The translations under genes and the position numbers were made by a program. A DNA stretch of 64,000 bases from Thermothielavioides terrestris NRRL 8126 (lineage: Eukaryota > Ascomycota > Sordariomycetes > Sordariales > Chaetomiaceae): positions 2,728,001 through 2,792,000 of the forward strand of contig NC_016458.1 in assembly GCF_000226115.1 (NCBI RefSeq). Direction: 5' to 3'. Position 1 is the stretch's first letter. Every line of letters begins with the position of its first letter. Positions 45,992 to 57,306 of the stretch are shown piece by piece. The notes under the pieces are model-generated. The model was not told the origin of the DNA. It worked only from the letters and a program-made list of their open reading frames with translations, and searched no databases.

Positions 45992-46291
45992 AGAGTTTCA
46001 ATGCTGGTGTGGGTCCAGCTTGGGCTCGTGGGGCCAAATTCACAATCAAACCACTCCACACACCACCAAACTGCCACACCCCTCGTCCCCACATCGACCC
46101 CCTGAGGCGGCAAGCAAGATGACAGCAGACCACCGCACTGTCATAACTATTGCATTCACTGGAACGAGAGATAATTGAAACTCCCATAGAAACAAAGACA
46201 CAAGACGATGCTCAAAGTACAGACCCGGATACCTAGCAATGAACGCCCTAAACTCCGTTACCTTCCCCCCGCAAAAGCCCGGCCCGGTCCG
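45992..46291. other. Intergenic stretch between MITE copy 5 and thioredoxin gene end
   Basis: 300 bp, probably the original rsm22 promoter now displaced by the insertion, plus the 3' end of the thioredoxin gene. No gene seen. Confidence 0.4.
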
Positions 46292-47209
46292 TCAGGAGGC
46301 GCCCAGGTCAGACAAGGTCTTGAACCCAGGACGGCCCGCCGGTCGAGTCCCACCGGTCCTCGGCGGTGGAGGCCTGTTCTTGTTGAACGGCGAATTCTCG
46401 GCCGCCTTGTAGGGATCAAGCTGTAAACACGTCAGCAACGGACAAAGTCCACCCAGGAGGGAATTAGTTAGGGCCAAACCCACCGAGAACAGCGACCAAA
46501 AATACAAGCCAAAAAACCCAATCAGCGCCTCCAAGAATCCGCTCAGAGACCAACTAAACGGCCTCGCGACCGACGCCGCCCCCCTCGCAGCGGGCGCGGA
46601 GCCGCCGACGCCGCTACCGCCCAGCCTATGCCCGGTGCCCGAAAACGCCGCGCCCGCGGCGCCGCCGGGCCCGGCCGCCAGCTTGACGGCCTTCTCGACG
46701 GCGGCGATCAGGGCGGGCGGGTTGGCGCCCTGGATGGTGTCGACGACGGCGCCGGCGCGCAGCACGAGGAAGGTCGGCATGGCCCGCACGCCGTACTGGC
46801 GCGCCACGTCGCCCTGCGCGTCGACGTCGACCTTGCAGAAGGCCACCCGGCCCGGCTTGGCGTGCTTCGTCGCGAGCGACTCGAACGTCGGCGCGATCAT
46901 CTTGCAGGGGCCGCACCTGAAGGAAGGTGGAAGAGCGTGTTAGTTGGCGGGGGAGGAGGGGTGTACTGGAGGAGGTTCGGGGGGTTGGGTTGGTATGTGG
47001 TTCATACCAGTCAGCGTAGACTATGGTCCCGGAGATCGCGAGGTCAGTGGACGTCAGTGGACTGGGATCTTACAGTTGCACTGCGGTGCAAGTGGCGGTT
47101 GCCCCACGGAGCGCATGGGGAAGGGGAACTTACAGTCGGCAACGACGACGGTGTGCGAGCTGAGCGTCTGGCGCCATTGCGCCGACGAGGTGATACCGAT
47201 GATCGTCAT
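46292..47209 (-). CDS. Thioredoxin with C-terminal membrane segment
   Basis: Four exons on the minus strand: 47209-47134, 47020-47008, 46916-46484 and 46420-46292, encoding 216 aa. The second exon is only 13 nt but is required to complete ADFYADWCGPCK, with the redox cysteines C31 and C34. The thioredoxin fold continues through AFCKVDVDAQGDVARQYGVRAMPTFLVL with the cis-Pro. After about residue 105 comes a Gly/Ala-rich linker, a hydrophobic segment (FLEALIGFFGLYFWSLF) and a basic Pro-rich tail. Ordinary cytosolic thioredoxins are about 105 aa, so this protein is probably membrane-tethered; the compartment is unknown. Intron 3 is 63 nt and stop-free, so its retention would add 21 residues. It is divergent from the SPOUT methyltransferase gene. 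Confidence 0.87.
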
Positions 47210-47603
47210 GATATGGCGGGTGTGCAGTGCGAGCTTCGCGGGTGGCCCGACGGTGTTGAGCTGTGAATCTTGGAAATGCGATCGCAATTGTCAGCAACTG
47301 ACCCACTGACGACATCCCTGAAAGCTGGCCAGATCGGCAGCAGTCCAGAATCAAGAATCAAGAGCAAGGGTTAGGGTTGATCACAAGCATGCCCCACTCC
47401 TGTTCCCCTGTCTCTGTCAGACCCTGGAAGGCGGTCGAGTTTTTGGATGAAATTCTGCCAGCCAGTCTGCCGCCAGCCAAACTGCATTCAGTTCACGAGA
47501 CCCCAATTCTTCACAAACGGCCATTTGCAACACAACGCAACGGACGTTTAAGCTTGATTGATAACCCTCTTGCCGTTGGTGTAGCATCAGATCATCTTTT
47601 ATT
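47210..47603. other. Divergent promoter region, thioredoxin / SPOUT methyltransferase
   Basis: 394 bp between two start codons. A telobox-like AGGGTTAGGGTT lies at 47367-47378, near the middle. No gene seen. Confidence 0.5.
47367..47378. promoter_or_regulatory. Telobox-like motif in a divergent promoter
   Basis: AGGGTTAGGGTT, two telomere-type units, 158 bp from one start codon and 226 bp from the other. Teloboxes are known in promoters of translation-related genes in fungi and plants; function here is inferred. Confidence 0.35.
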
Positions 47604-48868
47604 ATGCCGCCTTCACATGAACACCGGTCAAAAGTAAGTTTACGCCTGGTCTTCTCGGTTTGCGAATGTGAAGACGAGGAAGAAGATGAAGTTGATTGTC
47701 TGCATTTTCCGAGCAATAACTGACAGAGCCCGCAGAAACGCCGGCTAGACACCGAAGATGGCGGCACTATGCCGAGCTTCAAGGCGCCCTCCCGGTTCCG
47801 GCCCACCGAGCCCAGGGAATGGACTGTCTCCGTCGCTGTGCCGACGAGCATAATCACCGAGTAGGTCTTTATGAATCTCAGCCCCACCAGCCAGCCAACC
47901 CAGAGGGGACTGCCATTTCCTGACTTTCTCGCCAGCTGCGTCACGCGGGAGCAGCGGACGACCAATGTCGGCCGCGTCGCCCGCGCCCTGGCTATCTTCT
48001 CGGTCGACGAGGTCGTCGTCTTCGACGACAGCCCGGTAGACCAGCGCATCAGCAACGCCGACCCAGACGCCTACACCGGCGATGTCGACCCAGCACACTT
48101 CATGGAGCACCTCCTGACGTACCTCGAGACACCGCCCTTTATGCGCAAGGTCCTATTTCCCCTGCACCCGAATCTGCGGTCTCAGGGTCTGCTACCGAGC
48201 CTGGACATGCCGCATCATCCACACAAGGACGAGTGGCTACCCTATCGGGAGGGCATGACGCTGGAAACGCCGCCAAAGGGAGGAAAGGGGTAAGCTGCCC
48301 GGGTCCGGCTGCTGTGGTGCCTTGACTGACTTGTGCTGACCGGGCGCCCAGGACGGAAGTGGATATCGGCATGCCTAGCACAGTGAGGATCGCCGAGTCG
48401 ATCCCGCCGAGGACGCGGGTGACGCTCAAGATGCCCGACGACCAGTACGGCACGCCCGAGCCCGTGCATCCCGCGGCGCCGAGGACAGAGGCCGGCTATT
48501 TCTGGGGCTTCAGCGTGCGCAGGGCCTCCTCGCTCTCCAACGTCCTCACCGAGAGCCCGTTCGAGGACGGCTACGACATGAGCATCGGCACCTCGGAGCG
48601 CGGCGTGCCGCTGTCCAAGGCGTTCCCCAGCTACGAGCCGGCCAACTTCAACCACCTGCTGATCGTCTTCGGCGGGCCGCGCGGGCTCGAGTTCGCCGCC
48701 ATGAACGACCCCCAGCTGGGCGAGATGGGCATCACGGGTCCGCGCACCAAGGAGCTGTTCGACCACTGGGTGAACGTGCTGCCGAACCAGGGCACCCGGG
48801 GCATCAAGACCGACGAGGCACTGTTGATAGCCTTGACCGGCCTAAGGAGGTTGTGGGATAGCAGCTGA
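47604..48868 (+). CDS. SPOUT-family RNA methyltransferase (SPOUT1/C9orf114-like)
   Basis: Four exons, 47604-47633, 47736-47860, 47936-48289 and 48352-48868, encode 341 aa. Introns of 102, 75 and 62 nt have GTAAGT, GTAGGT and GTAAGC donors. The joined protein reads WTVSVAVPTSIITD, VGRVARALAIFSVDEVVVFDD, then the C-terminal SPOUT knot region FNHLLIVFGGPRGLE and NQGTRGIKTDEALLIAL. These match the eukaryotic family of human SPOUT1 (CENP-32) and yeast YMR310C/YGR283C, a putative RNA methyltransferase with an OB-like insertion. The exact RNA target is not known for fungi. The first exon of 10 codons is the weakest part of the model. Confidence 0.88.
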
Positions 48869-51809
48869 CCTGTCTGCCGGAGAGTTCCTGACCCGGTACC
48901 TATCAGCCTTTCAAACGTTCTCCCACCAGATCAAAGTGGCGTTTTTGAGAACACATAAGGTTCAATAAAATGGTCAGGGATTTAGACTCAAATGTGCTGG
49001 TTTTCTAGAGTCCGTCTGGTCAAGCATCCTCTCCTTGGGATGGGTGGATTTGGATGGTCTGCTGATGGTTTCCCCGGGCACGTGTTCTCCCCGCTGTCCT
49101 GCCCCTTTTTTTCATCCGCACTCTGACGCGCCTTCCCGTGCCCCCAGCCAGCGCACCCCTTTCCATCTGAACCCGGTCCCCTCACACGCTTTCCCACAAC
49201 CTCGCTACCTGCCATTGCGTTATAACGAGTCCCGCCACGCAGACTTCCACGGCCCCCCTCCCCCAAATCAACGGACTACCGACTAGGTAGTCAAGCGATT
49301 TTGGGTGGTGAATCCGTTGAACTCAGCAACCGAAGGCGTCTGGTTCTGATTACCCAAGAGTTGTGGCAGCCATCGCCAAACGTCAACCGGCCCGGCGGTG
49401 ATGTTACTTTCCGAGGTTTACGCCTTCCCGCCTCCTTGCACGCAATCTTCATCCCGAGGTTTATGTGTCGACATGAGTAATGAGTAATCATGGCACACGC
49501 TGCCTCGGACCCCCGTCAGCATAACGACACACCCCCCTCTCGCCAAGCTCACTTGCTTGTTGGCTCGACCCCGCAAAACTGCAGTTCCAGCTGCAGCGCC
49601 GTCAAGTATCCCGGCAAGCCTCGCTCTCCCTTTCTCTGGCTCAGCTTACGTGCTTCACGCTACTGCGGGATTCTGTGCGAGAGTGTCGTGTGTAAGTCGC
49701 CGGCCGTGTATGCTCGGAGAGCAGGGACGGAACAGGAAAGGATAGGCTAGCGATGCCACAGTTCCGGTAGAGGATCCTGATGGCGCGGTAAGCGGCAGGA
49801 ATAGCACGGTTGCTGCGACAACACGATGGTAAGTCCGCGCGGATCACTTTCCTAGAAGAGACACGGCCATTGACCTTGGCGAAGCAGTTCCGAACAGAAA
49901 GCCCGATCCTTCGAGATGGGTAGCAGTTCGGTAGTCACACCGCGTCGTACACTCGACATCAGCATTCCCGGCGGGCGTGACAAAGTGAGCGGGCTCATCA
50001 CATACACCTGCACGTGAAGGAGGAACCATGCAGCTGGATAGTGGTGCGGGGGCCATCCGTCCAACCACGATCGTTACACGCCTTCCTCGGGCCCTGGCAT
50101 GGATGCATCACGGCACAGGAGATGCTTGGGTCAGGCCCCCAATCTCCAGTAACACACCCGCACTCTCACGCACCCACACCTCCAGCCCGACGAAACGGAC
50201 CTCCGAGAAGCAGAACCACAAATGAACAACTTTCGGTCCGTTCCAAAACGCTGGATATGTACGAAGCGAACCGAGCTGAGGCTGACACCGCCGGGCAACA
50301 TGCACGGCTGAATCCCTCTGCGCCAAGCGCTGGTTAGTCAACTTAGCTGAAAAGCAGTCTCCATGCACGACTGACAGCCATCCGGAGACACGGGCCGCAT
50401 TCCCTCTCGCTTGCGCCGGGACTGGTGCCAACAGGTCGACAAGCAGCAGCAGCAGCAGCAGCAGCTGAGGGGCCCCCAAATGCTTCGCCTCCTCTCTCGC
50501 CCCAGGTTTGGCTCCGGCGCAAAGGCCAAGGCTCAAGGGGGTCCGAAACACATGCGCTGAACTGCCGGGCCTGTCACGTTCGTGTAACTAGTTCGGCTCC
50601 GAGTTGGTGTTCAGAGAGCGGGAAGATGCAGTTCGTGGCCGCGGGAACTGGCCCGATTTGCACTACCAGTACATGAAGTCATGTACATGCCAGTCCCTGC
50701 CCTCTGGGTTACACATCACATCAAAACTGGGTGGGCTCGAACCGATGGCGGCCAGACAGGAAGGGAACCAGCCGAGCAGGGGGGACTCGTGCGTGTCAGC
50801 AGTAGGTCAGGTAGTTACCTGGTGTCCAACCGCCCAACTGTCCCGCCGGAGCGACGGCCGGCACGACCCTCACCGCCTGCCCTCGGGTACGTGTACGGTA
50901 CCCAGTTGAGGGCAGAGGTAGCTCGCCCACTGGCGTGGAAACCACAGTTTTCCTTATCACAGGAACTAATTTGTCCGATATTTGGCGCCGGAGAGAGCTT
51001 AACTAGTGCTTACGAACCAGGTTACACAGGAAGGAAACGACAACCCGACCTGCTTGGCTATGTGAGCGGCGCCCTGCAAGGATTCCAGTCACGGTGCAGT
51101 TGCAGGTTGCGGTGCAGCAGGGTGTGTTACACAGCGCGCAGCCTGGAAGGTTCTGTTCCATGAACTGGGCAACAAGGGCGGTGGGACGCGCGGCTGGGAT
51201 TCTGTTCCTTGCTTGCCCCAAGAGAGGGGAGAAGGAAGTTGTAGGGGTGTATGTAGGTCCGTTGGGTGGGTGTCCCTCTTCCGCCCCTGCCCATCGGTAG
51301 CCGTCGCACTTCGCCTGCTTGTGTCACCCTCGGATCCCACTCATGCGACGTGAACTGCCGTACCAGACATGGCAGCGTCTTGGCTCGGGTGTGGGGTTGT
51401 GCTGGTCGTTCCATTCGTCTGGAGCTCTGGGCGGTGGGTAAGGGGGGTGTGGTAATTGCTGATGATTACTCCAGTGAGTGCTCGTGCATGGCAACGGGAC
51501 TTATCGTTGTCGCTCCGGAGTCCGGTGTCTGATGCAGCTTCGAGGCACCGTTGGTCAGCTGCTCTGCTCACGAGGGCATCAATGCTCCGAGACCTTACTC
51601 GCTTGTCTAGTGCGTATGTGTCCATGTAATCCGGAGAGCAGCCCTGCGGCTCGGCGGTCGAAGCGCCTGGATCCCACAGAGCTGGGCGGCATTGGGGGGC
51701 CACCGGGGCCGGTCGGAGGGATAGCATGGAGCTCGGCATCCTCCAGAGCCATACCCCATGTCCGCTTGATACCCGACCTTCTCCTAATTATCCAGGGGAG
51801 AGGCACGGA
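48869..51809. other. Intergenic region of 2.9 kb
   Basis: No gene is supported; open frames are short and lack domains. A CAG microsatellite lies at about 50443-50465. The stretch leads into the broken MFS sequence. Confidence 0.45.
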
Positions 51810-52135
51810 AAGGTGTGCCCCGTTTCGGCCCCGAATGACGCGGCTGCTAGCAGCACCGGCGCCGAAGCAAACGAAAATGTCATGTTCGGCGGCAAGGCCA
51901 AGAAGTCCTTCGTGTTCTTCGCCATCATTGCCTCGCTGTCTCTCACCGGCCTCCTCTCGGCCATTGAGGGCATCATCACCCGCAGCGCCCTGCCGACCAT
52001 CACCAACGACCTGGGCGGCGGCAACCTGTAGATCTGGGTCCCCAATACCTACTTCTTTCGCCTTCATCGCCACGCTGTCCCTCTTCTCTTCTTCCAAGTG
52101 AGCGACTTCTTCGGTCGCCGATGGCTTCTCCTAGG
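51810..52135 (+). pseudogene. Relic of an MFS (DHA2-type) transporter N-terminus
   Basis: The segment FVFFAIIASLSLTGLLSAIE, followed by ALPTITNDLGGGNL, is the first transmembrane helix and loop of fungal drug:H+ antiporters. The next codon is TAG (52029-52031), then IWVPNTYFF continues in frame. After it the similarity moves to other frames for FAFIATLSLF and again for QVSDFFGRRWLLLGIS, which is the loop 2-3 motif of the family. At least one stop and two frameshifts therefore break it, and only about 3 of 14 helices remain. No intact copy is in the window. Confidence 0.8.
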
Positions 52136-52958
52136 CATCTCGCATCTATCCACGCATCCCAGCCAAGTCTCCGACCAGCGCTTCATCCCTCATAAACGTT
52201 CGAGCGAAATCCTCTCCATTCCCCTACTCTGTACATGTGCTTGCTCATCCTAGCTTCTGTCTCTGGCGGCTAGAATTGATGATTCAGTAATTGCTCATTA
52301 TTAATTCCTGAATATCAACGTAGTCCTCCTTGGCAGGCTCCGACCAGGCTCTATGCCACTTCCTTAAGCGGCACTGGTGAGCAAATGCTGCTCACCTTTA
52401 AATTCAATCGCCTGAGTCCAGGTGATCAGGGTGAGCCGTAGGCGCTAAGGCGTCCTGTAGGAAACCCCCGTAGTCAAAACAACCGATCTCTGAAGGAAAA
52501 TAAGCGTAATGGGAGCCCGGAGGTCTACCTAAGCAAAGGAGGACAGGCCTGCCACCTATGTTATCGAGAAGGCAGAGTCCAATGCTACGACTGCCACCCT
52601 CCTTACCTTGTAGTCTTGCACTGAGTCCCCGATGCGGCTCCTGTGCGGGTGCGTTGTTCGGACTCCTTCACTTCACCTTCATTTCCTCATAAGTCTCCTC
52701 TGGGTCCTGACAGATAAACTCCACCAGAAGCAGCGTCTTGGTTAGAACCAGTAACCAGATGAATTTTGCTAGCTTTAGACCCCGAAAGCGGTGGCGTTGC
52801 CGCAGGACACCCGGCTAAAGGGGGACACAAAAACAGAGAAACCCATACTCGCAAGAGCACAAAAACAACATGACGCCAAACCTCCTCTCATCAACTCCCA
52901 GCCGAGTCTCTCCCTTCACCCCCCAACCAACCACCCACCCTTCCGTTCCTTGAGCTGC
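52136..52958. other. Intergenic region downstream of the MFS relic
   Basis: Low coding signal. A perfect 8-bp stem, GGTGAGCA / TGCTCACC with a 5-nt loop, lies at 52376-52396. No gene seen. Confidence 0.4.
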
Positions 52959-54979
52959 TCAAGTAAAAGAAGGCGGCACCCTCAACCCACTCACGACCGT
53001 GTTGTACACGCCCATCACGTCCTCCCCCGTCCCGCTCTCGGCATGCAGATCGATCTGCACCCACGCGGCATGCACCATCCTCCGGACGATCTGCAGATTG
53101 CCCAGCGGGCGGCGGGCCAGGCCGTCGCGCAGCGCGTCGCTGACCACGCGGCGCTGCGCGTCCGTCCGCGCCTCCAGCGCCACGACGAACAGCGGCCAGG
53201 GCCGCGAACAGCCGGGCGAGGAGCGGCGCAGCAGGTCGAGCGCCTTGTCCACGAGCGCGAGCACGGTCGGGTCCGTGGGCGGCGCGGCGCGCGCGACGCG
53301 CAGCAGGTAGATGTGTGCTGCCAGGCGGTAGAGTTCGGCTTGGCGGGTTTCTGCGGATTCTTCGGGCGGGAGTCCCGCGGCGGGCTCGTGTGCGTGCTTG
53401 TTGTCGTCCGCGTTCAGGGCGGCGGAGATGCGGTTGGAAGGGAGTTGGGTGAGGGCGGAGAGCTGCTGCTCGAGGGAGTGGATGGTCGCGAGATGGGATG
53501 GGCTGAGGTGGCGTGGGTCGGTGCGGTCGTGAACGGCGTCGACGATCTGGCTGAGGAGGACGAGCAGATGGAGGGAGCAGCCTGTTATGGGAAGAATCTG
53601 AATTGGGGCCGGTTAACATACGGTAGGGAGACACACCGCATGGAGCGAGAGAGAGGGAGGGGAGAGAAAGAGAAGATCAGGTAACGAACAATATGCCGCA
53701 TCGGCGAGAGCTTGGCTTTGGAAATGATTTTCTCCTGCTTGGCCAGCTGAACAAGCCGGGGGTGTCTGGGATACCAATGCCGTTCGCTGAACTTGTACAG
53801 CGTGTCGTGGTAGAAGATCCAGTCGAGGATCAGGGCCGGGTCCCCTTCGTACGTCGTGTGTGGGACGTGGAAGAGATTCAGAATCTTCTTGCAGCCGCAG
53901 AAAAAGATGGTCCAATGCAGGGGCGAACGGTCAAAATTCAGGGTCTTTCAGAGACCATGTTAGCCCAACATGTAGATGTCTCGCAGGTGTACGTTCTATT
54001 ACGACGTACCTCGAAGATGTTGAGCAGCATGCTGGCGGCCATGGCCCGCAACGCCTGCGTAGCCTCCAGATCCCCGGCGGCGAGCCTGCCGATGACGGTC
54101 TGCAATGCGCGCAAGGACTTGGTTTGATGCATCGCTGCTGTCTTGTGCTGGCCGAGGTGCTGATATGACAGCCCGGCGATGGCGTGTCTCGCCGCCAATG
54201 CTGAGGGCGTCTCGTCGGCCAGCGACATCTTCATCAACAGCAGGTAGAGTTCCGGCATGTCATTATGGGCAGATGAGAGGATGCGGCCAATTGGGCTATA
54301 GCCTGTGCCACCGCGGTCATTTGTTAGTCCTCACCACGGTATGTAGATGTCGCGTAGGAAAGGTGATGTAGGCTAGTTGTGTACCGTAACCAAGGCGAAC
54401 TGCCTACCCTTGGTGGCGAGAAAGGGGTCTAGTTGTGCGGTAGTGGTAGCCGCAACCCCCAGCGGAGACGACGGTCTCAACAGATTGTCTTTCCATTGTT
54501 CTGTTCCCGTTCTGATTTTAGCCCAACGAAGCACACGTACAAGAAGGAACAGAAACCCAGAGCCAGGGGAAGCTCACCCAGATAATAATGCGGCTGACTA
54601 CTGTCCCAAACCTGAATGTCGTGAACCGTGGCGTTTACAAACTCTAGTTCCCTGGATTCTATAGGTAGGATACGGTGCTGGTTGCCCTGCGCAGTTCTAC
54701 GTTGGTCATCTCCTCGCGGCCAGGACAGCTTGAGGCCGTAGCCCAGGCACTTGACGCCCCGTTGCCGGCAGTTGCTGCACGCTGGCTGCGTCCTGTCGCA
54801 GGCCGTCTTCCGTGCTGCATATCAGGGTAGCCACGGTAGCCACGGTGTTAGTCATTTTCAGTCATTCCTAGGTTCTTTCTATCCCCGCCTCTGTTGGAGA
54901 CTTTAGTGACAATGCACTCACTGCGACAGTTCCAGCACCGTTTCGGCTTCGTATCGATGCGACGGGTGGACTGCGTCAT
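52959..54979 (-). CDS. Zn2Cys6 fungal-specific transcription factor
   Basis: Six exons on the minus strand: 54979-54922, 54814-54578, 54500-54408, 54302-54010, 53944-53690 and 53597-52959, encoding 524 aa. The first splice rebuilds the binuclear zinc cluster CWNCRTRKTACDRTQPACSN and CRQRGVKC, that is C-x2-C-x6-C-x6-C-x2-C-x6-C. The rest resembles the Fungal_trans_2 (PF11951) class: LLMKMSLADETPSALAARHA, SPLHWTIFFCGCKKIL, and a C-terminal MVHAAWVQIDLHAESG. It should bind CGG-type sites in promoters. It is divergent from the ABHD12-like gene, which is a candidate target by position only. The 53689-53598 intron uses a weak GTTCGT donor and is the least certain junction. Confidence 0.85.
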
Positions 54980-55607
54980 TGAGCCGGCGAAGATCCCAGG
55001 TGACAGTCCGTTATCTCCGAAAGTAGATGAGTAAGGTATGGGGAAAGTTGCGTCGCAAAAAGATGCCCCTCGACGTCGGTGTCTGTGACTCGACGACGCA
55101 CACTACCTTACACTGGACTCGAATTTTTGAACGGTTACATCGGCGCAAATTAGTCAGCGCGTGTGGCTGGCCCAATGTTTTGCCGGAAGGATTTGGGTCT
55201 ACTGTGTATGTTCTCGGACCGTGGCCGCCTCTGCAACGACTTCACACCATACAAGCGGCGCCAGTGACGGACGTCGGAAGCCGTCGCCCATTCTACACGT
55301 GTACTGTACATACTTCGTTCACACCCATCGAGCTCTCCGGAACACGTCTTGCTCGTTCGCGATGGAGGTGAATTGTCGGCGCCAAGATCCTGTCCCCTGT
55401 CTCGGGACCCCGAACTAACTGCATCCGACCTTCGAGGCTCGGTATTGGGGCGGTTGGTTCCAGCCAAGGAGCAACCAGCTCAGTGATTGGTGCCCGTCTC
55501 CAAGTGACATGGCCGAAGTTTGCGGCCCAGAGTGCGCTGTTCCTTTCTCTTGCCTCGGTCTCCATCAATGAAGCCTTTGCGCAAGCCGTGTAGGAGGGGT
55601 GGACAGC
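54980..55607. other. Divergent promoter region, Zn2Cys6 factor / ABHD12-like hydrolase
   Basis: 628 bp between two start codons. No gene seen; no duplicated CGG-type dyad was clear by eye. Confidence 0.4.
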
Positions 55608-56813
55608 ATGACTCTCGCCTCGCTTCTCCAGTACATACTCAATGTTCTTGGCGTCTGCGCCATTGGGTATCTCTGCTTTCTCGGCCTGCTCGCTATTCCT
55701 TTCTTCCAGAACCAGGCCATCTACCTCCACAGCGTGAAGCTCACTTGGTTCCAAGATATCAGCATCGCCGAGCAATGGGGCTTCCTCCGAAACCAGGTTA
55801 CCCCCTTCAAGCTTAGGACGCCGGACGGGGTGACACTGTATGCTTGGCATATACTCCCGCTCGAACTGTACCGTCGACACGAAGAGAAGCTTGTCCAAGA
55901 GCCCGACGGCGTTGCGGCCGATATAACGGACCGTGTCTCCTTCCAGCTTCTACGTGATGACCCTGAGGCGCTCCTCGTGCTCTATCTCCATGGCGCGGCA
56001 GGCACACTTGGGTCGGGATGGAGGCCGCCGAGCTACCGGGCCATGTCCGCCGGTGCACCGGACAAGATTCACACCGTCGCTATCGACTATCGCGGATTCG
56101 GATCTAGCAGCGGATCCCCGTCCGAGCAAGGCCTCTTGACGGACGCCATCACCCTTGCCGAATGGGCAATGCACGAAGCCCGAGTGCCGCCCTCGCGTAT
56201 CGTCGTATTTGGCCAGTCTCTGGGAACCGCAGTAGGGATTGCACTAGCGCATCACTACGCCATGAAACCCGACCCATTGCTCTTCTCTGGCATGGTCCTG
56301 GTTGCCCCTTTTGCCGACGTGGAGCTCCTGACTGCAACCTACCGCATCGGTGGCATCATCCCAATCCTTGGACCGCTCTCGCCTTTTCCTCGCCTCCTCG
56401 CCTTCTTCAACACCCTGATCCTAAGCAAGTGGCCGAGCAAGGACAGGCTCGCGGCTTTTGTGCGAGAGTGCGAGAGCATGTCTGGCAACGACCCCAAGTA
56501 TCACATCACCATCATCCACGCTCAAGACGATTACGATATTCCCTGGTCTCACAGTGATCAGCTATTCTGGAATGCCGTCAGCGCGTCGCTGCCAGAGGGG
56601 ATCAGCTTTGTTGACCTGGAAGAAGAGAAAGCGCAGACGAAGAGGATGCTCGGCCCAGCTGGTTGGGTAGCGGAGCATCGGACTGCGAAGGGTCTCGCGA
56701 GGGAGGAGATCGCCAAATGGGGTTTACACGACAGGATCATGTCGTATCCTATTGTCAGCCTCGCTGTGTTGAGGGCCTTCAAGAACCGGAACAGTGAATT
56801 GTCGAGTCAGTGA
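55608..56813 (+). CDS. Membrane-anchored alpha/beta hydrolase (ABHD12-like)
   Basis: A single frame of 401 aa. A hydrophobic N-terminal anchor (about residues 8-33, LNVLGVCAIGYLCFLGLLAI) is followed by the hydrolase fold: LYLHGAAGT for the oxyanion region at 126-133, AIDYRGFGSSSGSP, then the nucleophile elbow FGQSLGTAVG with Ser204. A candidate acid is in IIHAQDDYDIPW. The C-terminal catalytic His is probably in the KWGLHDRIMSYP segment. ABHD12 proteins are lysophospholipases or monoacylglycerol hydrolases of the ER or outer membrane; the substrate here is unknown. The ATG at 55608 was chosen because it starts just before the anchor. Confidence 0.88.
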   Translation: MTLASLLQYILNVLGVCAIGYLCFLGLLAIPFFQNQAIYLHSVKLTWFQDISIAEQWGFLRNQVTPFKLRTPDGVTLYAWHILPLELYRRHEEKLVQEPDGVAADITDRVSFQLLRDDPEALLVLYLHGAAGTLGSGWRPPSYRAMSAGAPDKIHTVAIDYRGFGSSSGSPSEQGLLTDAITLAEWAMHEARVPPSRIVVFGQSLGTAVGIALAHHYAMKPDPLLFSGMVLVAPFADVELLTATYRIGGIIPILGPLSPFPRLLAFFNTLILSKWPSKDRLAAFVRECESMSGNDPKYHITIIHAQDDYDIPWSHSDQLFWNAVSASLPEGISFVDLEEEKAQTKRMLGPAGWVAEHRTAKGLAREEIAKWGLHDRIMSYPIVSLAVLRAFKNRNSELSSQ

Positions 56814-57306
56814 TAGAACAGAGCACAAAGGCTAATTCGAGACATTCAAAGAAAGACATGCAGGAAATGGGACGAAATAGGAGACACGTGGCGAATTCAA
56901 AAATTATAACGTGTTTGTCGCCAATTACCCACCACGGTTGAAAGCAGCAGAATGTCTCTCCCCATCTACATCCTGTGAATCATGGCAGGAAGCGGGACTT
57001 GGGAATGTCATTTCCATGACGCGCTGAGCACCGTACTTGAGCATCAGGTTCCTCTGCCCGCTGTAGTTGCCGTCAAATTCTCGCCCATTTCCAGGAATGC
57101 AGCCTGAGTTCGGAGCCTCCGGACAGACGGAGGGAAACTACTTCCCAAGATCAACGCCTCTGCCGTCGCAAATTAGCAACATCGAAATTTTTAGGCTCAA
57201 CCGACTTACTCGACTTACACCAAGTCAAGCTTGAGATGTGTCCACCCGACAGAATCAAACACTCGTCACTACCTTGAGAAACCGAGCTTCTTTCCCATTC
57301 ACTATC
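56814..57306. other. Intergenic region between convergent hydrolase and HET genes
   Basis: About 490 bp, presumably two 3' ends. No gene seen. Confidence 0.45.

Noticed and set aside
52376..52396. Perfect 8-bp hairpin read as a terminator
   Set aside because: Eukaryotic genes do not use such terminators, and no gene ends next to it; it is left as an unexplained dyad.
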